DNA of 63,369 nucleotides. It comes from JBFWVD01 sp050246915. GTDB taxonomy: Bacteria; Actinomycetota; Acidimicrobiia; Acidimicrobiales; Ilumatobacteraceae. Shown piece after piece: positions 9,736 through 18,918 of this stretch. Within the stretch, counting starts at the first letter, position 1. Every line of letters begins with the position of its first letter. The notes beneath the pieces are model-generated. The model did no database searches. It saw only the letters and a list, made by a program, of their open reading frames with translations, and had not been told where the DNA came from. The stretch is taken from assembly GCA_050246915.1 (NCBI GenBank), contig JBFWVD010000028.1, forward strand, positions 1 to 63,369, read 5' to 3'. The position numbers were made by a program, and so were the translations under genes.

Positions 9736-11265
9736 TCAGTCCCAGTAGCGAGCACGCAGCTCGCGCTTGAGCAGCTTCCCCGTCGGCAGACGCGGAAGCT
9801 CATCAACGAAATCGACCGAGACGGGACACTTGTAGGTCGCCATGTGGTCTCGGCAGTAGGCGATGAGCTCGGCCGACAATTCCGGTCCGGCCGTGGCCGT
9901 ATCAGCCGCGATCACCACGGCCTTCACCTCCTCGCCCAGATCGGCGTTGGGCACGCCGATGACGGCGACGTCGGCAACGGCGGGGTGCATGGTCAGGAGG
10001 TTCTCGACCTCCTGCGGGTAGATGTTCACCCCACCGGAGATGATCATGTGTGATGTCCGGTCGGTGAGGTAGAGGTAGCCGTCGCCATCGACGTAGCCGA
10101 TGTCACCCAACGAGCTCCAGCCGTGCTGGTTGAAGGCGTCAGCGGTCTTGTCCGGATCGTTGTGATACTCGAATCGGGTGCCGCTCTCGAACCAGATCTG
10201 CCCGGCCTCACCCATGGCCACCTCCTGACCGTCCTCGCCGAGGATGTGCACCTTGCCGAGCATCGGCCACCCCACCGACCCGGGGTGCGTCAACCACTCC
10301 TGCGGACCGATCGCGCAGAAGCCGTTTCCCTCGCTGCCCGCGTAGAACTCGTGGATCTTGGGTCCCCACCACTGGATCATCTGGTGCTTCACGTCAACGG
10401 GGCACGGGGCCGCGGCATGCACCGCAACCTGCAGGCTGGACAGATCGTGCGCGTGGCGTCGGGCCTCGTCGAGTTTGAGCATGCGCACGAAGTGCGTCGG
10501 CACGAACTGAGCATGCGTGACGTGGTGCTGTTCGATGAGCTCGAGAGCACGTTCGGGGTCGTATCGCTCCATGACCACCACGGTCCCGCCGAGACGCTGC
10601 ACCGATGTGGTCCACCCCAGCGGTGCAGCGTGGTACAGCGGCGCCGGACTGAGGTACACGGTGTCGGACGTGAACCCGAACAGGTGTTGGATGAGCCCGA
10701 TGATCGCCCCGCCACCAGATCCGAACGGCTCGTCGGCGAGCGGCGGCTTGATGCCCTTGGGCCGCCCGGTCGTCCCGGACGAGTAGAACATGAACGTTCC
10801 CTCGACCTCATGGTCGAGCGGTACGGCCGGGAACCGTGCGATGGACTCCTCATAGCGTTCGAACCCATCGAGGTCGCCATCGATGACCAGGCGGGTCGTG
10901 ACGTTGTCGAGATGCGGACCGAGCGCGGCTACGACGCCGGCGAGCGCGGCCGAGGTCACCAAGATGGTGGCGCCGCAGTCGGCGATGATGTACCCGGCCT
11001 CCTCCGGTTTGAGGTGCCAATTGATCGGCGTGGTGTATGCCCCCGATCGCTGCGCCGCCCAAAACACCTCGAAGTATCGGGGATGGTTCTCGAGGAGGAT
11101 CGCCACGTGGCCGCCCGGCCGCAGACCCGCCGCGGCGAACAGTTGAGCCAGCCGCTTCGATCGCTCATCCAATTGCGCATAGGTGACGACCTCGCCGCTG
11201 TCCGCCATGACGACAGCGGGGACACCCGCCTTGGTCGACAGGTGCGCACCGGGTTCATTGCTCAC
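9736..11265 (-). CDS. acyl-CoA synthetase (FadD/AMP-binding family)
   Basis: This 509-residue ANL-superfamily enzyme would activate a fatty or related carboxylic acid to its CoA thioester through an acyl-adenylate. The P-loop motif YSSGTTGRPKG (residues 161-171), the YLTDRTSHMIISGGVNIYP hinge motif and the C-terminal catalytic lysine motif LPTGKLLKRELRARY are all intact. It lies 24 bp upstream of the WS/DGAT gene on the same strand and could feed it with acyl-CoA. Chain-length preference cannot be read from the sequence. Confidence 0.92.
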   Translation of the reverse strand: MSNEPGAHLSTKAGVPAVVMADSGEVVTYAQLDERSKRLAQLFAAAGLRPGGHVAILLENHPRYFEVFWAAQRSGAYTTPINWHLKPEEAGYIIADCGATILVTSAALAGVVAALGPHLDNVTTRLVIDGDLDGFERYEESIARFPAVPLDHEVEGTFMFYSSGTTGRPKGIKPPLADEPFGSGGGAIIGLIQHLFGFTSDTVYLSPAPLYHAAPLGWTTSVQRLGGTVVVMERYDPERALELIEQHHVTHAQFVPTHFVRMLKLDEARRHAHDLSSLQVAVHAAAPCPVDVKHQMIQWWGPKIHEFYAGSEGNGFCAIGPQEWLTHPGSVGWPMLGKVHILGEDGQEVAMGEAGQIWFESGTRFEYHNDPDKTADAFNQHGWSSLGDIGYVDGDGYLYLTDRTSHMIISGGVNIYPQEVENLLTMHPAVADVAVIGVPNADLGEEVKAVVIAADTATAGPELSAELIAYCRDHMATYKCPVSVDFVDELPRLPTGKLLKRELRARYWD

Positions 11266-11299
11266 GGGTTCTCAACTCTCTGCTCGATGAACGGGCGGA

Positions 11300-12544
11300 T
11301 CACGATCGCCGCAGACCCCCGGCGACGGCCGCCGTGTGGTGATCGGCGTGGACGACCTCGAGGAAGCACCGGACCGCAGCAGCGGCGGCCCGGGCCCGCG
11401 GCGTGCGCAGACCGTCGAAGGCATGTTGACCGATGGGAAGCTCCGCAAAACCGACCGGCGCTGAGGAGACCGCTCGGAGCGCCGATACGAACGAACGAGC
11501 CTGCTCCACCGGGAGCAACGAGTCGTTGCGACCGTGGACCACGAAAAACGGTGGCGCGTCCGCACGCACATGGCTGCGCGGCGAACCAGCGGCGAGGATC
11601 GCGGTTGCCTGATCGACCGGGAGCTTGATCACCTTCTCGCACACGAACCGTTGGGTGTGGGGATTGGCCGTCGAATCGCGATCGAGCCAATCGTACGAGC
11701 CATACATCGTGGCGACGGCCTGGACGCGCGTGTCATGGTCCTCGAACCCAGGCTTGAACTCGATGTGGTCGTGGGCAAGTGCAGCCAACGACGACAGGTG
11801 ACCTCCAGCGGAACCGCCGGTGAGCGCCACGAATTCGGGGTCGCCACCGAACGATGCGATGTTCTGCTTCGTCCAGCTGATCACCCGCATGATGTCGACG
11901 ATGTGATCTGGCCACGTGGCGCGGGGGCTGAGGCGGTACCGGGGCAACACGCACACCCACCCGGCCTCCACCATCTGCGACACGAGCGGGAGCGCTTGCG
12001 TACGGTTGTCCCCCGTCGCCCACGCCCCGCCATGGATCTGGATGAGCACCGGCGCCCCCGAGGTCGGCGCGTCCGGCCTGCGCCACACGTCCAGCGTGTT
12101 GCGAAGCCCGCCGTCGCCGTAGACGATCCCCGTCGAGTCGTCCGTTGTGTAACGACGGCGGAAGCCGAACAACGAACCGGCCGGTGGGGACACCTCGGCG
12201 CTCGACGCCCTGAGCTGCGCTGCATCTCGCCCTAGGCATTCGCACAGGGCCGCTTCGAGGACCTCACCACTGGAGAGCGATCGACGGTACAGATCGAGGA
12301 ATCCGACCGCGGTCGCTGCCGACACCGCCGCCACGGCGCGAGCGGTCGCCGGCGCGTTCGCTCGGCGACGACGGGCCATCGTCGCTGTGGCCACCGATGC
12401 CGACGCGCACACGAGGGGCACTTCGCTGGCGAGCACCCCGCTGACCCAGGAAGCCATGCTGCTCACCGCCCCGTGACGTTGGAACGGCCGATGGCCGTTG
12501 GCCAACGACGCCACACCGAGGCCGGCGAGCACGGCGGTCCCCAT
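11300..12544 (-). CDS. esterase/lipase of the HSL-like alpha/beta hydrolase type
   Basis: This protein of 414 residues has an N-terminal region with hydrophobic stretches (residues 1-75), then a hydrolase domain. HGGAWATGD forms the oxyanion hole, GGSAGG (TGGSAGGHLSSL) is the nucleophile elbow, HGRNDSLLP carries the acid and QHAFDGL the histidine. The hydrophobic N-terminus suggests membrane anchoring. The ATG at 12544 is preferred because GAGGTGGG precedes it at good spacing; an ATG at 12568 and a TTG at 12604 are in frame but lack such a site. It is divergent from the patatin gene at 12752 and lies 34 bp upstream of the acyl-CoA synthetase gene. Confidence 0.82.
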   Translation of the reverse strand: MGTAVLAGLGVASLANGHRPFQRHGAVSSMASWVSGVLASEVPLVCASASVATATMARRRRANAPATARAVAAVSAATAVGFLDLYRRSLSSGEVLEAALCECLGRDAAQLRASSAEVSPPAGSLFGFRRRYTTDDSTGIVYGDGGLRNTLDVWRRPDAPTSGAPVLIQIHGGAWATGDNRTQALPLVSQMVEAGWVCVLPRYRLSPRATWPDHIVDIMRVISWTKQNIASFGGDPEFVALTGGSAGGHLSSLAALAHDHIEFKPGFEDHDTRVQAVATMYGSYDWLDRDSTANPHTQRFVCEKVIKLPVDQATAILAAGSPRSHVRADAPPFFVVHGRNDSLLPVEQARSFVSALRAVSSAPVGFAELPIGQHAFDGLRTPRARAAAAAVRCFLEVVHADHHTAAVAGGLRRS

Positions 12545-12751
12545 GAGCGTCCCACCTCGGCCCGACATGCGGGGAGTCTTGCCCTGTTTGCCCAGATCAG
12601 GCAAACGATCGGTGGCGGATCGTCAACAGCGTTGCGTTCGCCCGCCCCCGGTTCGGTCGAGTTCGGGGCCCATCGGGTACCTTGCCCTGGCGATGCGGCG
12701 ACGAGATCGCCCACCAGACCTCCGCGCTCGAGGTTCCGAGGAGAGGCAACC

Positions 12752-13831
12752 ATGCAGACCGCGAGGATCGCTGACGCGACCGAGCCCGACGAACTCCGCC
12801 GCCGAGCGGGACGAGACGGGTTCGCCCTCGTCCTCGGAGGGGGCGGGGCGGTGGGCATCGCCTATCACGCCGGCGTGCTGCGAGCCCTCGAGGAGGTCGG
12901 TGGGATCGACATCCGCCGCGCGAAGGTCATGATCGGGACCAGCGCCGGGGCGGTCGTATCCGCACAGCTCCGCCTCGGGCACAGCTACGCGGACATGGTG
13001 GCATTGGCCGGAGGCCACGACGAGGGCGCCGCAGGGGCCGGACCGCAGGAGGCAGCGCCGCGCCCTGCCTCGGCCATCCTCAACCCGGCATGGCAGTCAC
13101 GGGCCGAGTTGTACCGACGCATGGTCGCGTCCACCTGGTCCATCTCCCGGGTGGTGGTGCGCACGCCGCTTCCGCGCCCGCCACGGGTGGTGCAGCGGCT
13201 CTTCCCGCCCGGGCTGTTCAGCTTGGACGACGACGTGTGGGCCGACAACGGCTTCCCGGAGGAGTGGCCGGATGGGGAGCTCTGGCTGGTCACGCTCGAC
13301 ATCGATTCAGGGCGACGAGTGGTGATCAAGCGTCCGCGTTCGGCGGCGAGGAACGGAACCCTGCGTCAGGGGATCGCCGCCAGCACAGCGGTACCGGCGC
13401 TCTATCCGCCGGTCCACATCGGCAAGCGTCGGTTGATCGATGGCGGTGTCCACTCCCCGACGAACCTCGACCTCGCGGTGCGGACCGGGTGCTCGGTCGT
13501 GATCGCCTCGGCCCCCATGGCATTCGATCCTGCCCGTCCGCCGGGCGTCGGCGCCGTGCTGTCGCGCAACCGGTTCAACAACCAACTGCAGCGCGAGGCC
13601 GCCATCGTGCGCCGGGCCGGTGCCGAGGTGCTGCTGATCCGCCCCAGTGGTGATGAGTTGCGCCATCACGGGGTGAACCTGTTGCGCCGATCAGGCAACG
13701 ACGCAGTGATGTTCGGAGCGTACGAATCGACCGCGGCGGCGCTGTCGAGCAGCCACGCCCACATGGTCCTCGCCAAGATACGCGCCCTTCTCGAGGCCGA
13801 ACGCCCGTCCGCTCGTCGGAAAGGTGGATGA
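12752..13831 (+). CDS. patatin-like phospholipase
   Basis: This 359-residue second patatin of the window begins at the ATG preceded by GAGGAGAGG. The glycine loop VLGGGGAVGIAYHAG, nucleophile elbow GTSAG and catalytic DGG (LIDGGVHSP) are present. The sequence is clearly different from the patatin at 1494-2285, so this is not a recent duplication. Its stop overlaps the start of the following WS/DGAT (ATGA), implying coupled synthesis of a lipid-cleaving and a lipid-forming enzyme. No signal peptide is visible. Confidence 0.87.
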   Translation: MQTARIADATEPDELRRRAGRDGFALVLGGGGAVGIAYHAGVLRALEEVGGIDIRRAKVMIGTSAGAVVSAQLRLGHSYADMVALAGGHDEGAAGAGPQEAAPRPASAILNPAWQSRAELYRRMVASTWSISRVVVRTPLPRPPRVVQRLFPPGLFSLDDDVWADNGFPEEWPDGELWLVTLDIDSGRRVVIKRPRSAARNGTLRQGIAASTAVPALYPPVHIGKRRLIDGGVHSPTNLDLAVRTGCSVVIASAPMAFDPARPPGVGAVLSRNRFNNQLQREAAIVRRAGAEVLLIRPSGDELRHHGVNLLRRSGNDAVMFGAYESTAAALSSSHAHMVLAKIRALLEAERPSARRKGG

Positions 13832-15291
13832 CGATGCGTCGCCTCAGCGAGTCGGACGCGGCCGTCCTCTACGCCGACCGCCCCTACGCCCAGAACCTCT
13901 TGGCCCCGATCGGCATCTACGACCCGAGCACGGCTCCCGGGGGGTCGGTCTCCTTCGACGACGTCCTGCGGTTCGTCGGTGGACGCCTCGACGTGGCACG
14001 GAGCTTCCGCGAACGCATCGTCCCCGTTCCCTTCGGGCTCGATCGGCCGAACTGGGCGGTCGACGACGATTTTGACCTCGAGTACCACATCCGCCACATC
14101 GCCCTGCCCGACCCGGGTGACTGGAGCCAGCTGTGCACCCAGGTCGCCCGGATCGTTGCCCGACCGCTCGACATGTCGCGTGCGCCGTGGGAGCTGTACG
14201 TCATCGAGCGCCTCGGCGGCATCGCAGGGACGGCTCCGGGTGCGTTCGCCGTGCTCCTCAAACTGCATCACGCCGCTGTCGACGGGGCGACCGGCGCGGA
14301 GATCTTCACCGCGCTCCACGACACCTCGCCACACCGTCACACACATCGAGCAGCGGTCGCGCTCGATGACGAGACCTCGACCGATCCCCTGTCGCTTCTG
14401 GTACGCGCCGGCATCCGGGCGATGGTGCGACCGATCACCGCGCTCGGTACCGCCCTGCCGAAGATCGTCCGGGTGGTCCCGGGGTTGGTCAGCGAGATTC
14501 GCAATGGGCCGGAACCGAGCCGAACCGATCTGCTCACCGCGTCACCGTTCAACGGACAGATCGGAGCGCACCGATCGTTCGGGGCCGTCACCGTGCCGCT
14601 CCGAACGGTCAAGCGAATCCGATCGGCGGTGCCGGGGGCGACCGTGCACGACGTCACGCTCGCTGTGGTGTCCGGAGCGCTCCGAGCGCTCCTCGACGAG
14701 CGCGGCGACCTGCCGCAGGCATCCATGCTGGCGCTCACCCCGATCTCGGTCCACGGCACACGCGGAGGCGACGGCGACCCACACCGACCCGGCGGCGACG
14801 TGCATCGATTTCGCATGGCCATCGCCTCGCTGGCCACCCACCTCGCCGATCCGCTCGCTCGCCTCCAGGTCATCCAGCACTGCACCCAGGTCGCCCGCGA
14901 GCGCGGGGCGATCAGTGCCCCATCACTGCTCGACATCGCCGAGGTGCTTCCAGGGGCTCTCATGGGAACCGTGCAGCGTGCGGTGCTCAGCAGTGTCAAC
15001 CGCGCTGGACGGACCATGGGCTTCCACACCGTGATCATGAACGTGCCGGGCCCTCGGGTCCCATTGTACTTCTGTGGCGCTCGCGCCACGTCGCTCGCCG
15101 GCATGGCGCCGGTGCACGACGGGATGGGTCTGGTGCACACGGTGTCGAGTTACGACAATGAGATCACCATCAGCTTCACCGCCGACCGCGACATGCTGCC
15201 CGACCCGGCCCGTTACGAAGCGTGCATCGCGGCGAGCGTCGACGAGCTGAGCCGAACAACTCGATCACCTCGCCGACGCGAGGTGCCATAG
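13828..15291 (+). CDS. WS/DGAT-family O-acyltransferase
   Basis: This 487-residue enzyme carries HHAAVDG (residues 147-153), the HHxxxDG active-site motif, and the C-terminal DUF1298 block NVPGPRVPLYFCGARA. It is the third member of the family in 15 kb and differs strongly from the one at 8260-9711. It is translationally coupled to the upstream patatin. A plausible reading is transacylation or re-esterification of acyl groups released by the patatin, but this is inferred from coupling alone. Confidence 0.9.
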   Translation: MTMRRLSESDAAVLYADRPYAQNLLAPIGIYDPSTAPGGSVSFDDVLRFVGGRLDVARSFRERIVPVPFGLDRPNWAVDDDFDLEYHIRHIALPDPGDWSQLCTQVARIVARPLDMSRAPWELYVIERLGGIAGTAPGAFAVLLKLHHAAVDGATGAEIFTALHDTSPHRHTHRAAVALDDETSTDPLSLLVRAGIRAMVRPITALGTALPKIVRVVPGLVSEIRNGPEPSRTDLLTASPFNGQIGAHRSFGAVTVPLRTVKRIRSAVPGATVHDVTLAVVSGALRALLDERGDLPQASMLALTPISVHGTRGGDGDPHRPGGDVHRFRMAIASLATHLADPLARLQVIQHCTQVARERGAISAPSLLDIAEVLPGALMGTVQRAVLSSVNRAGRTMGFHTVIMNVPGPRVPLYFCGARATSLAGMAPVHDGMGLVHTVSSYDNEITISFTADRDMLPDPARYEACIAASVDELSRTTRSPRRREVP

Positions 15292-15380
15292 CTCAGGTAG
15301 CCAGACGCGAGGGCCAGCCCGGGGACGATCCAACTCGCCGGCGTCGTGGACCCAACGCCCGATCATGAAAGGTCACAGTC

Positions 15381-16238
15381 ATGGAGCTCGCCGTTTGCCT
15401 TCGCAATGAACCGGTCGTCGAGGTCGTCCACGTGGCCCGACTTGCCGAGGAGCTGGGTTATCGACAGCTGTGGATCCCTGACGGTGCCCGTGGCGCCGGT
15501 CTCGATGCGCAAGGCAGGTTGACAGGGCGTGACGCGTTCTGTTCGTTTGCCGCCATGTTCGCTGCCACCACCACGCTGCGGGGCGCGATCGGTGTCGCTG
15601 CTACCCCGATGCACACGATTCCCTCACTGGCGCTCATCGCCTCCACGTTGTCCGAACAATCCGGTGGCCGGTTCGAGCTCGGACTCGGAGTGTCGCATCG
15701 AGAGCTCGCCGAACGAAACGGCGTGTCCTTTCCCGATCGCCCCATCGAGTACATGCGAACCGTGATCCGCCAGTTGCGTCGGAACTCCGACGGACAGATG
15801 GCGTTTGGGAACAACTGGCCCGTGTCATTGGCCGCGCTCGGCCCCAAGATGGTCGACGTCGCCGTCGAGGAGGCCAGTGGCGTGGTGCTGAATTGGCTCA
15901 CGCCGGCAGCCGCTGCCACGGCGGTGCAGCGGTGCCTGGCCCACTCCGGCGATCCGACGCGCGCCATCTTGTACGTGCGACTGATGAGCACCGACGCCGC
16001 CCGACAAGACGCCATCGCTTATGACGCCCTGGCCAATTACCACCGCCACTTCCTCGCGCAAGAACTGTTGACACCGGAGGCGATCGTGGAGCAGACCACG
16101 CTGCCGGCCGACGACGTCGAAGCGTGTCGGGCGCGGATCGAGCGGTACCGAGACGCCGGCATCGACACGTTGTGTCTGTACCCCATCGGTCTCGACTCGT
16201 CCGAGCGCGATCGCCTGCTCGAGTTGCTCATCAGCTGA
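15381..16238 (+). CDS. LLM-class (F420-type) flavin-dependent oxidoreductase
   Basis: This 285-residue protein has the luciferase-like TIM-barrel pattern: an N-terminal strand MELAVCLRN, HVARLAEELGYRQLWIPDG, the SLALIASTLSEQSGGRFELGLGVS core, and a C-terminal helix with AGIDTLCLYPIG. In actinobacteria most such proteins of this length use F420, but the cofactor cannot be proved here. GAAAGG lies about 14 bases before the ATG. It is 60 bp upstream of another LLM protein of a different subgroup. The substrate is unknown. Confidence 0.82.
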   Translation: MELAVCLRNEPVVEVVHVARLAEELGYRQLWIPDGARGAGLDAQGRLTGRDAFCSFAAMFAATTTLRGAIGVAATPMHTIPSLALIASTLSEQSGGRFELGLGVSHRELAERNGVSFPDRPIEYMRTVIRQLRRNSDGQMAFGNNWPVSLAALGPKMVDVAVEEASGVVLNWLTPAAAATAVQRCLAHSGDPTRAILYVRLMSTDAARQDAIAYDALANYHRHFLAQELLTPEAIVEQTTLPADDVEACRARIERYRDAGIDTLCLYPIGLDSSERDRLLELLIS

Positions 16239-16298
16239 CCGGCATCGACGGCCGCCAAGTAGTGTCGATGTTGCTGCTTTCCGGGGGGAGAACGCGCC

Positions 16299-17210
16299 AT
16301 GCACATCGGCCTCGAACGTCCGTCGGTTCCCAAATACCCGAAGCCCGACATCGACGCAGCGTTGATCGCGATCGAAGCGGAGAAGATCGGGTTCGAATCG
16401 CTCTACTACGGCGAGCATCCGATCCGTCCGGTGGATCAGCCAGGCATGTCGGTGCACGCCCACGGCGTCCCGTTCTTCCAAGACACCCTGGTCGCGTTGG
16501 CCCGCGTCTCGGCGGCCACCACTCGGATGGTGGTCGGCGGCAGCGTCTTCCTCATCCCCCAGCACAACCCCGTGCAGTTCGCCGGGGAGCTGGCCTGCCT
16601 CGACCTGTACAGCAACGGTCGACTCGTGGTCGGCGCCGGCATCGGCTTGAGCCAGATCGAATGCGAGGTGATGGGTGGCAAGTGGGATCGTCGTTGGGCT
16701 CAGACACGAGAGACGATCACCGTGATGAAGCGGCTGTGGACCGAGGAGACCGTCGAGCACCACGGTCCCATCTACGACATCCCGCCCGTCCAACTGTTCC
16801 CCCGACCCGCCACGCCCGGCGGCCCGCCGGTGCTCCTCGGCGGAGCGGACGCTTCACAACCACAGAAGTTGTTCCGTCGAATCGTCGACTACGCCGACGG
16901 TTGGATGCCGGCGTTCTACTTGAACGACCATCAGCAAGAAGGGCCCGACGTGCTGGCCGCAGGCCGCGCGTTGCTCCGCCAGATGTGTGCCCAAGGCGGT
17001 CGCGACCCGGACGCGATGAAGATCGACGTCATCATCCGGGGCCTCAACCGCGATGGGGCCGATGACGCCGGATTCGACGGCCTCGACCGCACGTTGCTGC
17101 GACGGTACGAAGACGCCGGCGCCGACCGTGTCCTGGTGACCGTGCCCACGCTCGCCGATGAGTCGGAGATCCGTCCGACGCTGGAGCAACTCGCCGAACT
17201 GGTTCTGTGA
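16299..17210 (+). CDS. LLM-class (F420-type) flavin-dependent oxidoreductase
   Basis: This 303-residue luciferase-like protein reads MHIGLERPSVPKYPKPDIDA at the start, then EAEKIGFESLYYGEHP, the VQFAGELACLDLYSNGRLVVGAGIG core and a C-terminal ADRVLVTVPTLADE segment. A GGGGGGA stretch precedes the ATG. It has little similarity to the LLM protein just upstream beyond the fold, so the pair is not a tandem duplication. It is followed by the photolyase gene after 90 bp. The substrate is unknown. Confidence 0.85.
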   Translation: MHIGLERPSVPKYPKPDIDAALIAIEAEKIGFESLYYGEHPIRPVDQPGMSVHAHGVPFFQDTLVALARVSAATTRMVVGGSVFLIPQHNPVQFAGELACLDLYSNGRLVVGAGIGLSQIECEVMGGKWDRRWAQTRETITVMKRLWTEETVEHHGPIYDIPPVQLFPRPATPGGPPVLLGGADASQPQKLFRRIVDYADGWMPAFYLNDHQQEGPDVLAAGRALLRQMCAQGGRDPDAMKIDVIIRGLNRDGADDAGFDGLDRTLLRRYEDAGADRVLVTVPTLADESEIRPTLEQLAELVL

Positions 17211-17300
17211 CGACAATCGTGGCCGCGGTGCGCCACGCCACCGCGCCACGATCCGCCTCGGACAGCACGACGACAACCCGACCCGGCTAGACAGGCCCTC

Positions 17301-18827
17301 ATGGCCGAGCCCGGCGGCGCGTCCCCAACGCGCTCCACTTCGAAAACCACCGTCTGGGTGCTCGGCGATCAACTCGACCCCCGGATGGGCGCACTTGCCG
17401 AGGCCGATCCCGACACCCATCGAGTACTGATCGTCGAAGCCGCGGACCTGCTCGGGAAGAGGCGCTGGCATCGTCAACGAGCGCACCTCGTCGTTGCGTC
17501 CATGCACCGCTTTGCCGGTGCCCTCACAAACGCTGGATTCGACGTCGACCATCGAGTGGCGCCAACGATGGTTGAGGGCGTCCGCGCCCACCTCGCCGAG
17601 TTCGTCCCGCCGGAGCTGTTGGTGACCGAGCCCAATTCCCGCACCGGCCGTCGCGTGGCTTCAGCACTCGGCGCGACGCAGGTGCGCTCCGATCAGTTCC
17701 TGTGCCACCACGACGAGTTCGCTTCGTGGGCCAACGGTCGGCGCACCCTTCGGATGGAGGACTTCTACCGCTGGAACCGGAGCAGGCTCGGCTATCTGAT
17801 GGACGGGAACCAGCCCGCAGGCGGTCGATGGAACTTCGATGCCGACAACCGCGAGCCGCCACCGGGAGATGGGCGCTCGTGGCCTGAACCGGTGCGCGTT
17901 CCGCTCGACGACGTCGATCGTCGTGTGCTGGCCGCATTGCCCTCGACGTGTTGGGGCGGCGATCCCGATGGCACGTGGGCGACGAACCGCGAACACGCGC
18001 TTCGTCAATTGCGTCACGCCATCGACGTGGTGCTGCCGGTGTTCGGACCGCACGAGGACGCCATGTTGTCGAGCTCCTGGCATCTCGCCCACTCCTTGTT
18101 GTCACCAGCGCTCAACATCGGCCTGCTGCATCCACGCGAAGTCTGCGACGAGATCGAGATCGCCTATCGATCCGGCTTGGTACCGATCGCATCGGCCGAA
18201 GGCCTTCTACGACAGATCCTGGGGTGGCGCGAGTACGTCTGGGGTGTGTACTGGCTCTGGGGCGAGCAGTACGCCGCGTTGAACGCACTGGACGCGATAC
18301 GGCCCCTACCGCCGCTGTACACCGGTGCGGCCACGGACATGCAATGCCTACGCCACGCGCTCGGCGCGGTTCACGACCACGGCTGGACACACCACATCCA
18401 ACGACTCATGATCTTGGGCAACCTCGCCTTGTTGAGCGGGGTTCGACCGCTCGATCTTGTCGAATGGATGACCGCAAGTTTTGTTGACAGTGCCGAGTGG
18501 GTGATGCTACCCAACGTGATCGGCATGGCGCTGCATGCCGATGGCGGGATGATGGCCACCAAGCCCTACGCCGCCGGCGGCGCGTACATCGACAAGATGA
18601 GCGACTACTGCCGGACGTGTAGCTACGACCGCAAGCAGCGCGCCGGACCCGACGCGTGCCCGTACACCACGCTGTACTGGAACTTCATCGCCACGCATGC
18701 TGAGCGCTTCGACCGCAACCCTCGCATGGTGCACGCAGTGCGCAGCAGCCGACGTCTCGGCGATCTCGGCGCCGTTCGCGCCACGGCGCGTCATCAACTC
18801 GATCGTCTCGACGCAGCGGTTCTGTGA
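17301..18827 (+). CDS. phrB: iron-sulfur bacterial cryptochrome/(6-4) photolyase
   Basis: This 508-residue protein belongs to the FeS-BCP/CryPro group (deoxyribodipyrimidine photolyase-related), which repairs UV (6-4) photoproducts using FAD. The N-terminal antenna domain begins TTVWVLGDQLDPRMG. The FAD-binding region includes LRQILGWREYVWGVYW and HHIQRLMILGNLALL. Four cysteines at residues 349, 437, 440 and 453 have the spacing known for the 4Fe-4S ligands of Agrobacterium PhrB (350, 438, 441, 454). The last three lie in YCRTCSY and DACPYT. A class I CPD photolyase is excluded by these cysteines. The gene is apparently monocistronic. Confidence 0.93.
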   Translation: MAEPGGASPTRSTSKTTVWVLGDQLDPRMGALAEADPDTHRVLIVEAADLLGKRRWHRQRAHLVVASMHRFAGALTNAGFDVDHRVAPTMVEGVRAHLAEFVPPELLVTEPNSRTGRRVASALGATQVRSDQFLCHHDEFASWANGRRTLRMEDFYRWNRSRLGYLMDGNQPAGGRWNFDADNREPPPGDGRSWPEPVRVPLDDVDRRVLAALPSTCWGGDPDGTWATNREHALRQLRHAIDVVLPVFGPHEDAMLSSSWHLAHSLLSPALNIGLLHPREVCDEIEIAYRSGLVPIASAEGLLRQILGWREYVWGVYWLWGEQYAALNALDAIRPLPPLYTGAATDMQCLRHALGAVHDHGWTHHIQRLMILGNLALLSGVRPLDLVEWMTASFVDSAEWVMLPNVIGMALHADGGMMATKPYAAGGAYIDKMSDYCRTCSYDRKQRAGPDACPYTTLYWNFIATHAERFDRNPRMVHAVRSSRRLGDLGAVRATARHQLDRLDAAVL

Positions 18828-18918
18828 TCGGCAGGCCGCTGCGAGGTCTCCTGTCCGTACGCCGGCAATCTCGACCGGGGCCCATCATCCGCAGTGTGGG
18901 ATCTGCAAGAGTCGGGTC

